From Candidatus Omnitrophota bacterium (GTDB taxonomy: Bacteria > Omnitrophota > Gorgyraeia > Tantalellales > Tantalellaceae), in contig JAHIZQ010000131.1 in the NCBI GenBank assembly GCA_018814505.1, forward strand, positions 1 to 12,387: a stretch of DNA of 12,387 nt, in the 5' to 3' direction. The translations under genes were made by a program, and so were the position numbers. The notes beneath the pieces are model-generated. The model was not told the DNA's origin. It made no database searches and worked only from the letters and a program-made list of their open reading frames with translations. Positions 1-8,334 of the stretch are shown here, one piece after another. How positions within the stretch are numbered: position 1 is the first letter of the stretch; each line of letters opens with the position of its first letter.

Positions 1-1145
1 TGCGATTCACTCAAGTTAAGCGCTTTTTTACTCGAAATTTTACGGTTATTTTTTTCTAGATATGTTTTTATCCTCGCGCGTATTCCATCCATGTCATACA
101 TTTCTGAAATTTCATGTATCATCCTAAAATAATCGTTTGTCCCAAAATATTCTCCACTTATTACTTTTTCTTTCTTCCCTTGCCGATAAATTTGAATTTC
201 GGATAACGCGTCTATTTTCACCATTTCTAATCTTTTAGAGGTTTCTTTTAATTCCGAAATAAAAAATAATCTATCCTTTAATATTTGTTCCATTTCGTCA
301 TCATCATGATCAAATTCATGAAAAAGCCTCTCACTAAGCATAATCATAGCACCAACTTGCTTATATAAGTTTTTAGGACAAGATTCCCTGCGGTTAGACA
401 TCCAATTTTCATACAAAAAATCTAAAAACTCACTATTAAACACTATTGTCTGCTGATCCTTATAAAAAGCAGAATTTGCGTTTAAATTGTTCGCAACCTT
501 TATGTAAATCTTACTTTTTCCAATGCTACGCATCATTTTTGAAATCACATTATTTATTTTTTCGCTTTTATTTGGCGATACATTATTTAAAAACATAAGA
601 GCTTGATTTATCATATCATCGATTTCACCGATCTCTTCAACATTTTTTTTGTCAACAAGTTTACAAATAAATTTAGAGTCCTCGCCCACGCACAATGGAT
701 TATCTTTTTCCGTCGTAATATACATCTCTTTTATGTCTTTTGAAATATTCAACGCTGAATAGCCTAATTTGGGTCCCACACTTATCATATGTTTTACATT
801 GTCGTTTTTTATACTATCTGATTTAATCTCATCGTGCTGTTTCTTCGAAGATTTAGGCAAATACTGGATAAGAAATCCTTGTGTTAAATAAAAAAACTTA
901 GGGACAATATTATCTTCTATTGTCCCACTATTTTTATTGACTTTGTTTTCCGAAAGCGGAATAACGCGAACCAATGAATTGTCTTTTAAGTTTATCTGTA
1001 AGATATTGTTGTTAACTGAAACAAAATTTTTCTTGAGATATTTTTTATACTTAAATTTTTCCCAAAATTGAAAACAATTCAGCCTATTTAGTAAAATATC
1101 CACAGTCTGTTTTTCTTTAATGATGGTTTTATGCGTTAATAACAC
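1..1145 (-). CDS. Unrecognised protein with an HExxH motif, C-terminus cut by the left edge; downstream half of a gene split by an in-frame stop
   Basis: I read this frame codon by codon: it is open from base 1163 to the left edge, about 387 codons with no stop. It is in exactly the same frame as the signal-peptide peptide at 1164-1352, separated from it only by the TAA at 1164-1166, so the two were probably one gene. Available starts after the stop are TTG (1154), GTG (1145, used here) and a first ATG only at 788; none has a clear Shine-Dalgarno. In conceptual readthrough numbering a zincin-like motif HEFDH lies at residues 345-349 (bases 320-306), preceded by a hydrophobic stretch (GAMIMLSERLF) and followed 36 residues later by a possible third ligand, E385, in IDALSEI. 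A segment QGFLIQYLP near base 860 vaguely recalls a motif of Hsp33. I do not recognise the family. A zinc metallopeptidase role is inference from one motif; a pseudogene is equally likely. Confidence 0.6.
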   Translation of the reverse strand, partial: MLLTHKTIIKEKQTVDILLNRLNCFQFWEKFKYKKYLKKNFVSVNNNILQINLKDNSLVRVIPLSENKVNKNSGTIEDNIVPKFFYLTQGFLIQYLPKSSKKQHDEIKSDSIKNDNVKHMISVGPKLGYSALNISKDIKEMYITTEKDNPLCVGEDSKFICKLVDKKNVEEIGEIDDMINQALMFLNNVSPNKSEKINNVISKMMRSIGKSKIYIKVANNLNANSAFYKDQQTIVFNSEFLDFLYENWMSNRRESCPKNLYKQVGAMIMLSERLFHEFDHDDDEMEQILKDRLFFISELKETSKRLEMVKIDALSEIQIYRQGKKEKVISGEYFGTNDYFRMIHEISEMYDMDGIRARIKTYLEKNNRKISSKKALNLSES

Positions 1146-1163
1146 AAAATACAAAAAATAGTT

Positions 1164-1352
1164 TTATGATAAAATTGATTCGGAAAATATAAAATCATCA
1201 ACAGTCATCATTTCCTGAGAATAAACAAACCCTGGGGAAAGATTATCGCAAAAAGATTCCCCATACACGTCTATTGCTGAAGAAAACAATAGCGCGAATA
1301 TGAGCATTATCTTAATTATCATTGAATTTTTGTTTTTAAATAGAATTTGCAT
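1164..1352 (-). CDS. Short secreted peptide; N-terminal part of the interrupted HExxH protein
   Basis: The 62-residue product has a typical export signal: basic n-region (KNKN, then K14), a hydrophobic core around residues 15-27 (IMLIFALLFSSAI), and a likely cleavage after VYG near residue 31. The mature part reads ESFCDNLSPGFVYSQEMMTV and then ends at TAA (1164-1166). Because the next 387 codons are open in the same frame, this looks like the export signal of a larger protein rather than a complete small protein. ATG at 1352 is the first possible start; Met11 would also leave a usable signal. No good Shine-Dalgarno is seen near either; the purine-rich AGGGGAG is about 28 bases upstream. It lies behind its own candidate promoter (1407-1435) and behind the hairpin that follows recJ, so it is probably a separate transcription unit. 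Confidence 0.5.
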   Translation of the reverse strand: MQILFKNKNSMIIKIMLIFALLFSSAIDVYGESFCDNLSPGFVYSQEMMTVDDFIFSESILS

Positions 1353-1406
1353 TTTTTTATAACTATCTTGTGAATATTTACTCCCCTAACTTATTCCTGA
1401 CCCTAC

Positions 1407-1435
1407 ATTATTTCAAAAATACCCCCCAAAGACAA
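1407..1435 (-). promoter_or_regulatory. Candidate sigma70-type promoter for the signal-peptide gene
   Basis: Read on the minus strand, TTGTCT (1435-1430) and AATAAT (1412-1407) are separated by exactly 17 bases. They match the -35 and -10 consensus at 4/6 and 5/6 positions. A start near base 1400 would give a leader of about 48 bases before ATG 1352. This is the only plausible pair I see between the recJ hairpin and the gene, but AT-rich DNA gives such matches by chance. Confidence 0.35.
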
Positions 1436-1486
1436 GGAACAATGGGGTAGCTTTTTTTAAACTAACACCGTTGACATTAAAAAATA

Positions 1487-1533
1487 GGGACAGACACCTT
1501 TCAATGGATTCACCATTAAAAGGTGTCTGCCCC
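1487..1533 (-). terminator. Long hairpin after recJ: REP-like palindrome acting as probable (possibly bidirectional) terminator
   Basis: Arms 1487-1507 and 1513-1533 form a 21-bp stem around the 5-base loop ATTCA. The arms differ from perfect complementarity at two places, and both become G-U pairs in minus-strand RNA, so the recJ-side transcript would fold over its full length. Reading on in the minus direction the stem is followed by TATTTTTT, an intrinsic-terminator tail; on the plus side a T6 run (1539-1544) follows a few bases after the stem. The core GGGACAGACACCTTT is of the REP type that I recall as scattered in uncultivated bacterial genomes, often with REP-associated transposases. 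It lies 56 bases after the recJ stop. Confidence 0.6.
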
Positions 1534-1588
1534 CTCGCTTTTTTCATAACTATAACTAGATAAAGGTGTTATAAAAATATATATTCCG

Positions 1589-3271
1589 TCAACACACCTG
1601 AAGGTCTCTGATGTTTAACTGGATAGAATCATACCCTCCCCAACTATTTATTGACGGAGTATAGGCAAGATTTATAGTGTCACCTGCTTTTGGACGCAAG
1701 AATTCACTTTTTTTAAATGTTATTGCTTCATATGTTAAATTCCCGCATTTTGTTAAAAATTTATAGCCGCTTTTTCCTAGACTCCTTGGAGTGTTTTTTA
1801 CAATTATACCGTTCGTTGAAAATACAGGTTCGCTGTTCCCTGGGCCATAGGGCATAAGGCTTTCCAGTTCATTAATGAGTTTTGGCCCAACATATGAAAA
1901 CGGCACATTAAAATCTACCGTTAATTCAGGAATTATACCATCTTGTTCAAAATATTCGGCGCTATTCAGGCTTTGCCTAAATAGATCCACTTTATCCCGT
2001 TCAATTCTTATTCCACAAGCGGCTTTATGCCCTCCAAAAGTTATTAAATGGCTTCCCGCGCGATTTATTGCCTCAAATAAATTAAACCCTTTTACGCCTC
2101 TTCCTGACCCTTTGCCCTTATCGCCATCTAAAGATATCAAAATAGCTGGCCTTTTATACTCTTCGGTTAACCTGGACGCAACTATGCCGATAACTCCAAC
2201 ATGCCAATTTTCATCGGCTAAAACAATAATTTTTTCGTTTTCTAGATTCAGATCTTTTCGGGTCTTTTCCAGGGCATGTTCTAAAACTTTTTTTTCAATA
2301 TTCTGGCGGTTTTTATTCTGGGTATCCAAGATCTTCGCTAAGTGACTGGCTCTTTCCGGATCCTTGCACATCAAAAGTTCTAAAGCAGTTTCAGCAGAAC
2401 CAATCCTCCCCATTGCGTTTATCCTTGGAGCTAAAGCAAAACCAATGTGCCTAAAATTAAGTTTTTCAGCATCAACTCCTGCTACATCCATTAATGCGCG
2501 TAATCCGGGTTTTTGTGTTAGTCTTAAACATTTAAGCCCATTTTTAGCTAATATCCGGTTTTCACCCGTTAAAGGCACTATATCCGCGATAGTACCTAAG
2601 ACAACGAGATCAAGATGCTTATTGACCGCGTCTTCCTTTCCTTCCATTAAAGCCAGGGCAAGCTTATAAACTACGCCTACTCCTGCCAATTGTTCGAAAG
2701 GATAAGAACAATCACTTTGATGCGGATTAATCATCGCGTACGCTTCTGGACGCTTTCCTCTAACTTCATGATGATCTGTAACAATAACATCAATACCAAA
2801 ATCATTGGCGCACGATATTTCCTGGGCAGAATTGATTCCGCAATCCACGGTAATTATTAAGTTAACCCCTTTGGCAGAAAACTGTTTTACAGCATTGACA
2901 TCAAGCCCATACCCTTCTTCAAGACGGTTTGGAATAAACGTTTCATATTTTGCACCCATATACCTAAATATTTCAGAAAGAAGCGCGGTAGAAGTTATAC
3001 CATCAACGTCATAATCCCCGTATATCAGTATGTTTTCCTTCATTTCTACGGCTTTTTTTATCCGTTTAACGGCTCGGCGCATATCTTTCATAAGAAAAGA
3101 ATCAGCGCAGGAAGAAATGTCCCCAAAAAGAAACATTTGCGCCTGTTCTGGGGTTCGAATTCCCCTATTAACCAAAAGTTGCGCAAATATCGCAGAAATT
3201 CCTAATTCAGAACTAAGAACCTGTTGCAATCTCGGATTAACATCACATACTTTCCATATTCTTCGATTCAC
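1589..3271 (-). CDS. recJ: Single-stranded-DNA-specific 5'-3' exonuclease RecJ
   Basis: RecJ degrades ssDNA 5'->3' in recombination and mismatch or base-excision repair, in the cytoplasm. The DHH phosphoesterase core is complete: GDYDVDG at residues 85-91 (motif I), TVDCGIN around 141-147 (motif II) and TDHHE at 165-169 (the DHH motif). The C-terminal DHHA1 part has GSGRG and FGGHKAACG. I set the start at GTG 3271 (560 residues), because GGAAAGGG lies 7 bases upstream and the family alignment begins about here. A longer frame opens at TTG 3310, but its extra 13 residues (MPCPVFFGKGNNK) are translation of a GC-rich palindromic repeat. Length fits the short RecJ class, close to the 577 residues of E. 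coli. It lies downstream of the CDF gene and a terminator-like repeat, and a strong hairpin follows its stop. Confidence 0.95.
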   Translation of the reverse strand: MNRRIWKVCDVNPRLQQVLSSELGISAIFAQLLVNRGIRTPEQAQMFLFGDISSCADSFLMKDMRRAVKRIKKAVEMKENILIYGDYDVDGITSTALLSEIFRYMGAKYETFIPNRLEEGYGLDVNAVKQFSAKGVNLIITVDCGINSAQEISCANDFGIDVIVTDHHEVRGKRPEAYAMINPHQSDCSYPFEQLAGVGVVYKLALALMEGKEDAVNKHLDLVVLGTIADIVPLTGENRILAKNGLKCLRLTQKPGLRALMDVAGVDAEKLNFRHIGFALAPRINAMGRIGSAETALELLMCKDPERASHLAKILDTQNKNRQNIEKKVLEHALEKTRKDLNLENEKIIVLADENWHVGVIGIVASRLTEEYKRPAILISLDGDKGKGSGRGVKGFNLFEAINRAGSHLITFGGHKAACGIRIERDKVDLFRQSLNSAEYFEQDGIIPELTVDFNVPFSYVGPKLINELESLMPYGPGNSEPVFSTNGIIVKNTPRSLGKSGYKFLTKCGNLTYEAITFKKSEFLRPKAGDTINLAYTPSINSWGGYDSIQLNIRDLQVC

Positions 3272-3279
3272 CTTGTTGT

Positions 3280-3287
3280 TTCCCTTT
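3280..3287 (-). promoter_or_regulatory. Shine-Dalgarno of recJ that decides the GTG start
   Basis: Minus-strand GGAAAGGG is followed by AAACAAG and then GTG at 3271, a spacing of 7 bases. The alternative TTG at 3310 sits inside the loop of the palindromic repeat and has no such site. Confidence 0.6.
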
Positions 3288-3290
3288 CCG

Positions 3291-3321
3291 AAAAAAACAG
3301 GGCAGGGCAACCCTGCCCCTA
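3291..3321 (-). terminator. GC-rich palindromic repeat with T-tract directly before recJ (terminator- or attenuator-like)
   Basis: Arms 3300-3307 (GGGCAGGG) and 3311-3318 (CCCTGCCC) form a perfect 8-bp stem with a 3-base loop, then CTAC on the plus strand. On the minus (coding) strand the stem is followed by TG and then seven T (3297-3291), the textbook shape of an intrinsic terminator. It lies only 20 bases before the recJ GTG, which leaves no room for a promoter between them. It could end the CDF transcript, attenuate recJ, or be a neutral mobile repeat. It belongs to the same family as 9959-9981. Confidence 0.6.
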
Positions 3322-3353
3322 CATTTATAAAAACTCATTACCTTTTTTTCTCC

Positions 3354-3434
3354 AACCGGCTAATCAAAATTCGATTTTTCCGAATTTTGATCCTGAACAA
3401 AATCGCGAAGCGACTGCGTCGAAGAACCGGCTAA
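3354..3434. repeat. Palindromic element framed by 10-bp direct repeats (MITE/REP-like)
   Basis: AACCGGCTAA occurs at 3354-3363 and again at 3425-3434. Between them lie a perfect 10-bp stem TCAAAATTCG / CGAATTTTGA (3364-3373 and 3381-3390, loop of 7) and a second part, TCCTGAACAAAATCGCGAAG then CGACTGCGTCGAAG, with its own GCGAAGCGAC / GTCGAAG-type inverted character. The layout resembles a small insertion with a target-site duplication. The second part recalls the CCTGAGCGAAGC...GTCGAAG intergenic repeats I know from other uncultivated bacteria. No transposase lies nearby. Confidence 0.5.
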
Positions 3435-3446
3435 CTGGCAAACCGA

Positions 3447-4322
3447 TTACGCCGGTTCCACATGAACAATAATATCTCTCACATTAGGCATTTTATCAAA
3501 AATTTCTTGCCTGATAACATCCGTTACCAAGTGTCCCTGCTTCACTGTCTTACTACCCTCAACGCCTATCGTAATTTCGATAAAAAATTCTATACCGGTT
3601 TTTCTAGACATTATTTTCTTTATGGAAACAACACCCTGGATTGAACCGGTTATAGTTTCTATTTGTTTACGGAATTCGTCAGATGGCGCCGCGTCCATAA
3701 GTTCATCATAAGCCACATGAAAGGTTTCCACCCCTATTTTTATAATAAACCCTGCTACAATAATACCAGCTAAGGGATCCATGAAACTTTTACCAAGCTT
3801 TGCTCCAATAATCCCAATAAGCGCCGCGAAAGAAGAAAACACGTCGCTTCTGTGGTGCCAAGCATCTGCCATCAATGAAGTGCTTTTAATTTTTTTTGCG
3901 GTAGAAATAACCTGCCTATAAGTAAACTCTTTAACGAGAATGGAAATTAAAGCCGCGATAACCGTTATAATCCCGGGGTTTCTTACTTCTTTAGACAATA
4001 AAATTCTAGCCGAATCATAAGCTATCCCTAGTCCGATTAAAATAAGAATGATTGAAACTATTTTCGCAGAAATGCTTTCCGCTCGGCCATGGCCAAAGGG
4101 ATGATGCTCATCAGCGGGTTTTTTCGCGATTTTAAATCCGACTAAAACGCCCACACTAGTTAAAACGTCCGACGCCGTATGAAACGCGTCCGCAATCATA
4201 GCCTGGCTTTTCCCAAAAATACCGGCAAAAAATTTCAATAAAAAAAGTAAAATGTTGCTGGAAATTCCCAGCCAAGCTTTCTTTTCTCCCGCACGGTAAC
4301 CCCACTCGGAAATATTGGGCAT
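3447..4322 (-). CDS. Cation diffusion facilitator (CDF) family metal transporter
   Basis: CDF proteins export divalent metals (Zn, Fe, Mn, Co) from the cytoplasm in exchange for protons. The 291 residues fit the family's usual size: several transmembrane helices, then a cytoplasmic dimerisation domain from about residue 205. Metal-site motifs are visible: D45 and HTASD at 48-52 in the second helix, and WHHRSD at 155-160 in the fifth, the HxxxD pattern common among zinc/iron members. The loop motif HPFGHGRAE at 74-82 is characteristic of the family. The C-terminal domain carries several His (for example VHVEPA at the end). ATG 4322 follows AAAAGG with suitable spacing. The gene lies between secDF and recJ, an order I recall from some Clostridia. 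The sequence does not tell which metal it moves. Confidence 0.9.
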   Translation of the reverse strand: MPNISEWGYRAGEKKAWLGISSNILLFLLKFFAGIFGKSQAMIADAFHTASDVLTSVGVLVGFKIAKKPADEHHPFGHGRAESISAKIVSIILILIGLGIAYDSARILLSKEVRNPGIITVIAALISILVKEFTYRQVISTAKKIKSTSLMADAWHHRSDVFSSFAALIGIIGAKLGKSFMDPLAGIIVAGFIIKIGVETFHVAYDELMDAAPSDEFRKQIETITGSIQGVVSIKKIMSRKTGIEFFIEITIGVEGSKTVKQGHLVTDVIRQEIFDKMPNVRDIIVHVEPA

Positions 4323-4426
4323 ATTTACCTTTTACGTACATCTTCTATGATATTTTTGCCAACACTCAATAACGGTGCAGACATGCCCGCACCCTACACT
4401 ATTCACAATCTACTATTTATTATTGC

Positions 4427-4484
4427 GGGAGGGCACCCCTCGAATGTACTCGGGATTTCCTTCGGTCACAAGACCCTCCCCTAC
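4427..4484. repeat. Composite palindromic repeat between secDF and the CDF gene
   Basis: Outer arms GGGAGGG (4427-4433) and CCCTCCC (4474-4480), followed by CTAC, enclose about 40 bases with smaller inverted pieces (CCCCTCGA ... TCGGG). The folded form would be a branched hairpin. The CCCCTAC end places it with the repeats at 3300-3321 and 9959-9981, in the same orientation. No T-run follows on the coding strand, so I do not call it a terminator. Next to it, ATTCACT ATTCACC (about 4511-4523) is a minimal heptamer tandem. Confidence 0.55.
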
Positions 4485-4526
4485 GATATTTTCGTATTTA
4501 CAATTTAACCATTCACTATTCACCAA

Positions 4527-6755
4527 TTACCTTTTTGCAACTTTTCTGCCCGGCCAATCTATTAATAGCGGGCTTGCGATAAATATTGATGAATACGTAC
4601 CAACCACTATACCGACTAAAAGTACAAACGCAAAATCATTAATAACCTTACCGCCAAAAATAAATAACGCAATTACAACAAATAAAGTCGTTAGAGACGT
4701 CAACACTGTACGCGAAAGAGTCTGATTAATACTTGTATTAATTATCTCTTCCGGACTTGATTTACGCATAAACTTACGATCTTCCCGAATACGGTCAAAT
4801 AAAACTATCGTATCGTTTATGGAATAACCTACAATAGTCAAAAGCGCGGCAATTACAGGCAACGAAATCTCTCTTCCAGTTAATGCTATCATTCCGAGTG
4901 AAACTAAAATATCATGCAATAAAGCTATTATCGCAGTAACTGCGAATCTGAATTCAAAACGGATAGAAATATAAATACATATTCCTATCATGGCGAAGAT
5001 AAGAGCCTTTATCGCCGCGCGCCTCAGATCCATACCCACAGTCGGCCCTACTTCTTCTATCCTCATAATTTCAAATGAACCTTCGCTAAATTCTTTATTG
5101 AGACCGCTGGTTATTTCATCGGTTTTTCCGCTCAAAGACCGTATAATAATTTCTTTCCCCTGGCCGAACTGCTGAATTGCCGACTCTCCCAGGCCTATAT
5201 CCGATAAGATTTTTCTCACTTTCTGAATCGGAACAACTTCCGTGAATTTAAATTGCTGGAGCGTGCCACCGGTGAAATCTATACCATAGTTTTTTTCGTT
5301 TCTCTGAACAAAAAGAAACATACCCACAATAATAACTATTATCGAAACGCCATACGCTATTTTACGAATTTTTACAAACGGAATATTGGGTTGAGAAAAA
5401 AACATCATCATCGGAAGAGACTTCATCTTCGGGTTAGTTAACGTAATGATATCAAGTATAAGCCGCGTAACTACAAGCGCGGTAAACATACTTGCTAAAA
5501 TACCTATACTTAATGTTGTCGCGAAACCTCTTATGGGTCCCGTCCCGAACTGAAACAGAATAAGCGCCGTAATTAATGTTGTAACATTCGCGTCTAAAAT
5601 AGTCCAAAAAGCCTTATCGTATCCAGCGTGAATCGCCGCTCTTAAAGACTTCCCGAGCCTGCTCTCCTCCCGTATCCTCTCAAATATAAGAACATTAGCA
5701 TCAACTGCCATACCAATGGTGAGAAGTAAACCCGCTATACCCGGCAAAGTAAGAGTTCCTCCAAAATAAGCTAAAGCACCAGTGATAATTAAAATGTTCA
5801 AAACAAGCGCGAAGTCAGCTATAACTCCGGCTAAAAGATAATACATAGCCATAAATGCCAAGACACATATTCCGCCTATTACTATCGCGTTTATTCCCTT
5901 CCTAACGGAATCTTTTCCCAATGCCGGACCAACACTGCGTTCTTCAATAATTACAACAGGTGCGGGCAAAGCTCCTGCTCTTAACACCAAAGCAATATCT
6001 TTTGCCTCCTGAAGTGAAAAATTACCAGTTATCTGAGCCCGACCCGAAGGAATTCTTTCTCTTATAACCGGAGCGGTAGAAATTTCATCATCAAGAACTA
6101 CCGCCAGGCGTTTACCGATATTACTGCTTGTAACCAGAGCGAATATATCCGCTCCTTTCGCATTAAATTCTAAAGAAACATATGGTTGGCCAAATCCCTG
6201 TTGACTGAATTCAGTAGTGGCGTTAACAAGCATGTCTCCCGTTAAAACAGATGCTGATTCAACAACCAAAGGCTCAGTCTTCCCATCGCGGCTTTTCATG
6301 TTTTTCAGTTCATACCCTTCAAGAACCTCTCCAGCAACCGCTTTTTTCAAAAGCTCCGGATCTTCTGAAACTAGTTTAAACTCTAAGTGCGCCGTTCTTT
6401 CTATAATTTCTTTGGCTCTTTCCCTATCACTAACCCCCGGTAACTGAATAAGCAAACGATTTTTACCCTGAAGTTGTATAACAGGTTCCATAACCCCAAA
6501 CTGGTCAATTCTGTTACGAATAACTTCAAGCGCTCTTTCCGGGGCATCTTTAGCTTCTTCAGAAGAAAGTTTAGACGTATCTACCTCTAAGATAAGATGC
6601 ATACCGCCCTGTAAATCAAGACCCAGATTTATAGTGCCTTCCTTTGTCAGATTACCTTCATTGTCATGAATATCGAGCGGCGGATATGAAAGCCATATCG
6701 CTAAGGCCGCAATTAATACCACCAACACACTTTGCCATTTTAGTTTCTTCCACAT
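4527..6755 (-). CDS. secDF: Protein translocase subunit SecDF (SecD-SecF fusion)
   Basis: SecDF uses the proton-motive force to pull translocating proteins out of the SecYEG channel. The 742 residues contain both halves in one frame. The SecD half has TM1 at about 9-23, the LGLDLQGG motif at 44-51, the large extracytoplasmic P1 region, and the five-helix bundle with GMAVDANVLIFERIREE. The SecF half starts with a helix near 465-485, has GIDFTGGT at 491-498, and GYSINDTIVLFDRIRE from 643. That gives the 12-helix architecture of the fused form, as in B. subtilis SecDF of almost the same length; many Gram-negatives keep two genes. ATG 6755 follows GAAAGGA at somewhat long spacing. It lies 33 bases after yajC and belongs to the same operon. 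Confidence 0.95.
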   Translation of the reverse strand: MWKKLKWQSVLVVLIAALAIWLSYPPLDIHDNEGNLTKEGTINLGLDLQGGMHLILEVDTSKLSSEEAKDAPERALEVIRNRIDQFGVMEPVIQLQGKNRLLIQLPGVSDRERAKEIIERTAHLEFKLVSEDPELLKKAVAGEVLEGYELKNMKSRDGKTEPLVVESASVLTGDMLVNATTEFSQQGFGQPYVSLEFNAKGADIFALVTSSNIGKRLAVVLDDEISTAPVIRERIPSGRAQITGNFSLQEAKDIALVLRAGALPAPVVIIEERSVGPALGKDSVRKGINAIVIGGICVLAFMAMYYLLAGVIADFALVLNILIITGALAYFGGTLTLPGIAGLLLTIGMAVDANVLIFERIREESRLGKSLRAAIHAGYDKAFWTILDANVTTLITALILFQFGTGPIRGFATTLSIGILASMFTALVVTRLILDIITLTNPKMKSLPMMMFFSQPNIPFVKIRKIAYGVSIIVIIVGMFLFVQRNEKNYGIDFTGGTLQQFKFTEVVPIQKVRKILSDIGLGESAIQQFGQGKEIIIRSLSGKTDEITSGLNKEFSEGSFEIMRIEEVGPTVGMDLRRAAIKALIFAMIGICIYISIRFEFRFAVTAIIALLHDILVSLGMIALTGREISLPVIAALLTIVGYSINDTIVLFDRIREDRKFMRKSSPEEIINTSINQTLSRTVLTSLTTLFVVIALFIFGGKVINDFAFVLLVGIVVGTYSSIFIASPLLIDWPGRKVAKR

Positions 6756-6788
6756 AATATCTAAATCCTTTCTAATCTAAAATGTAAC

Positions 6789-7127
6789 TTATTTCTCTTT
6801 TTCCGCGATTTTTGGTTTCTTTAATTTTGAAACCGAACTTCTCTGTATTTTTATACGCGTATTATCATCAACACGTAACGTCACAACATCATTCTGTATA
6901 TTTACAATTGTTCCGTATATTCCGCCTGATGTAACAACTTCATCATTCTTTGTAAGCTCTGAAATCATTTTCGCATGCTCTTTCTGGCTTTTCTTTTGAG
7001 GTCTTATCAACAAAAAATAGAAAATGATAAAAATAACAGCTATGGGCATCAATCCCATAAGCGAACTTGTCGGACACGACCCTGACGCTCCAGCAGAACC
7101 AGTCTGAGCAAAAGCTAAACCTAACAT
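6789..7127 (-). CDS. yajC: Preprotein translocase accessory subunit YajC
   Basis: YajC is a small single-span membrane protein that associates with SecD and SecF. The 112 residues show a short glycine/serine-rich N-terminus, one hydrophobic helix at about 25-42 (LMGLMPIAVIFIIFYFLLI) and then the family signature RPQKKSQKEH. After that comes the cytoplasmic domain with TKNDEVVTSGGIYGTIV and a beta-rich, lysine-rich tail. ATG 7127 has the strong ribosome binding site GGGAGGAAAT just upstream. It sits between tgt and secDF, the usual place, with gaps of 50 and 33 bases, so co-transcription is likely. Confidence 0.95.
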   Translation of the reverse strand: MLGLAFAQTGSAGASGSCPTSSLMGLMPIAVIFIIFYFLLIRPQKKSQKEHAKMISELTKNDEVVTSGGIYGTIVNIQNDVVTLRVDDNTRIKIQRSSVSKLKKPKIAEKEK

Positions 7128-7177
7128 ATTTCCTCCCTTTTATTCGTTATGTACCAATCGTTAACTAATTGTCCAAA

Positions 7178-8302
<1,125 letters not shown>

Positions 8303-8334
8303 TTAAAAGCTTCTAACATCTCGCGGGCGAAATT

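Larger units (their letters stand above)
1353..1588. other. Intergenic gap between recJ and the left-edge gene
   Basis: No coding frame is convincing here. The gap holds the 21-bp hairpin (1487-1533), the candidate promoter (1407-1435) and a weaker inverted pair TACCCC/GGGGTA (about 1420-1449) followed by CTTTTTTT on the plus strand. A further AAAGGTGT at 1563-1570 repeats part of the hairpin arm. Confidence 0.6.

Noticed and set aside
1164..1166. Programmed readthrough or non-canonical amino acid at the TAA
   Set aside because: Known recoding uses UGA (selenocysteine) or UAG (pyrrolysine); TAA followed by A is not a known leaky context and no SECIS-like hairpin was noticed just after it.
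1421..1449. Inverted pair TACCCC / GGGGTA followed by CTTTTTTT as a second plus-strand terminator
   Set aside because: The stem is short with a loop of about 18 bases, and no plus-strand gene ends here.
1875..3434. Several plus-strand open frames opposite recJ (for example 1875-2345, 2364-2669 and 3030-3434)
   Set aside because: They lie antisense to a clear RecJ with intact motifs, carry no recognisable domain and look like mirror frames of its codons.
4375..4725. Plus-strand frame spanning the gap and the end of secDF
   Set aside because: Its first half is palindromic repeat and its second half is antisense to the conserved SecF C-terminus.
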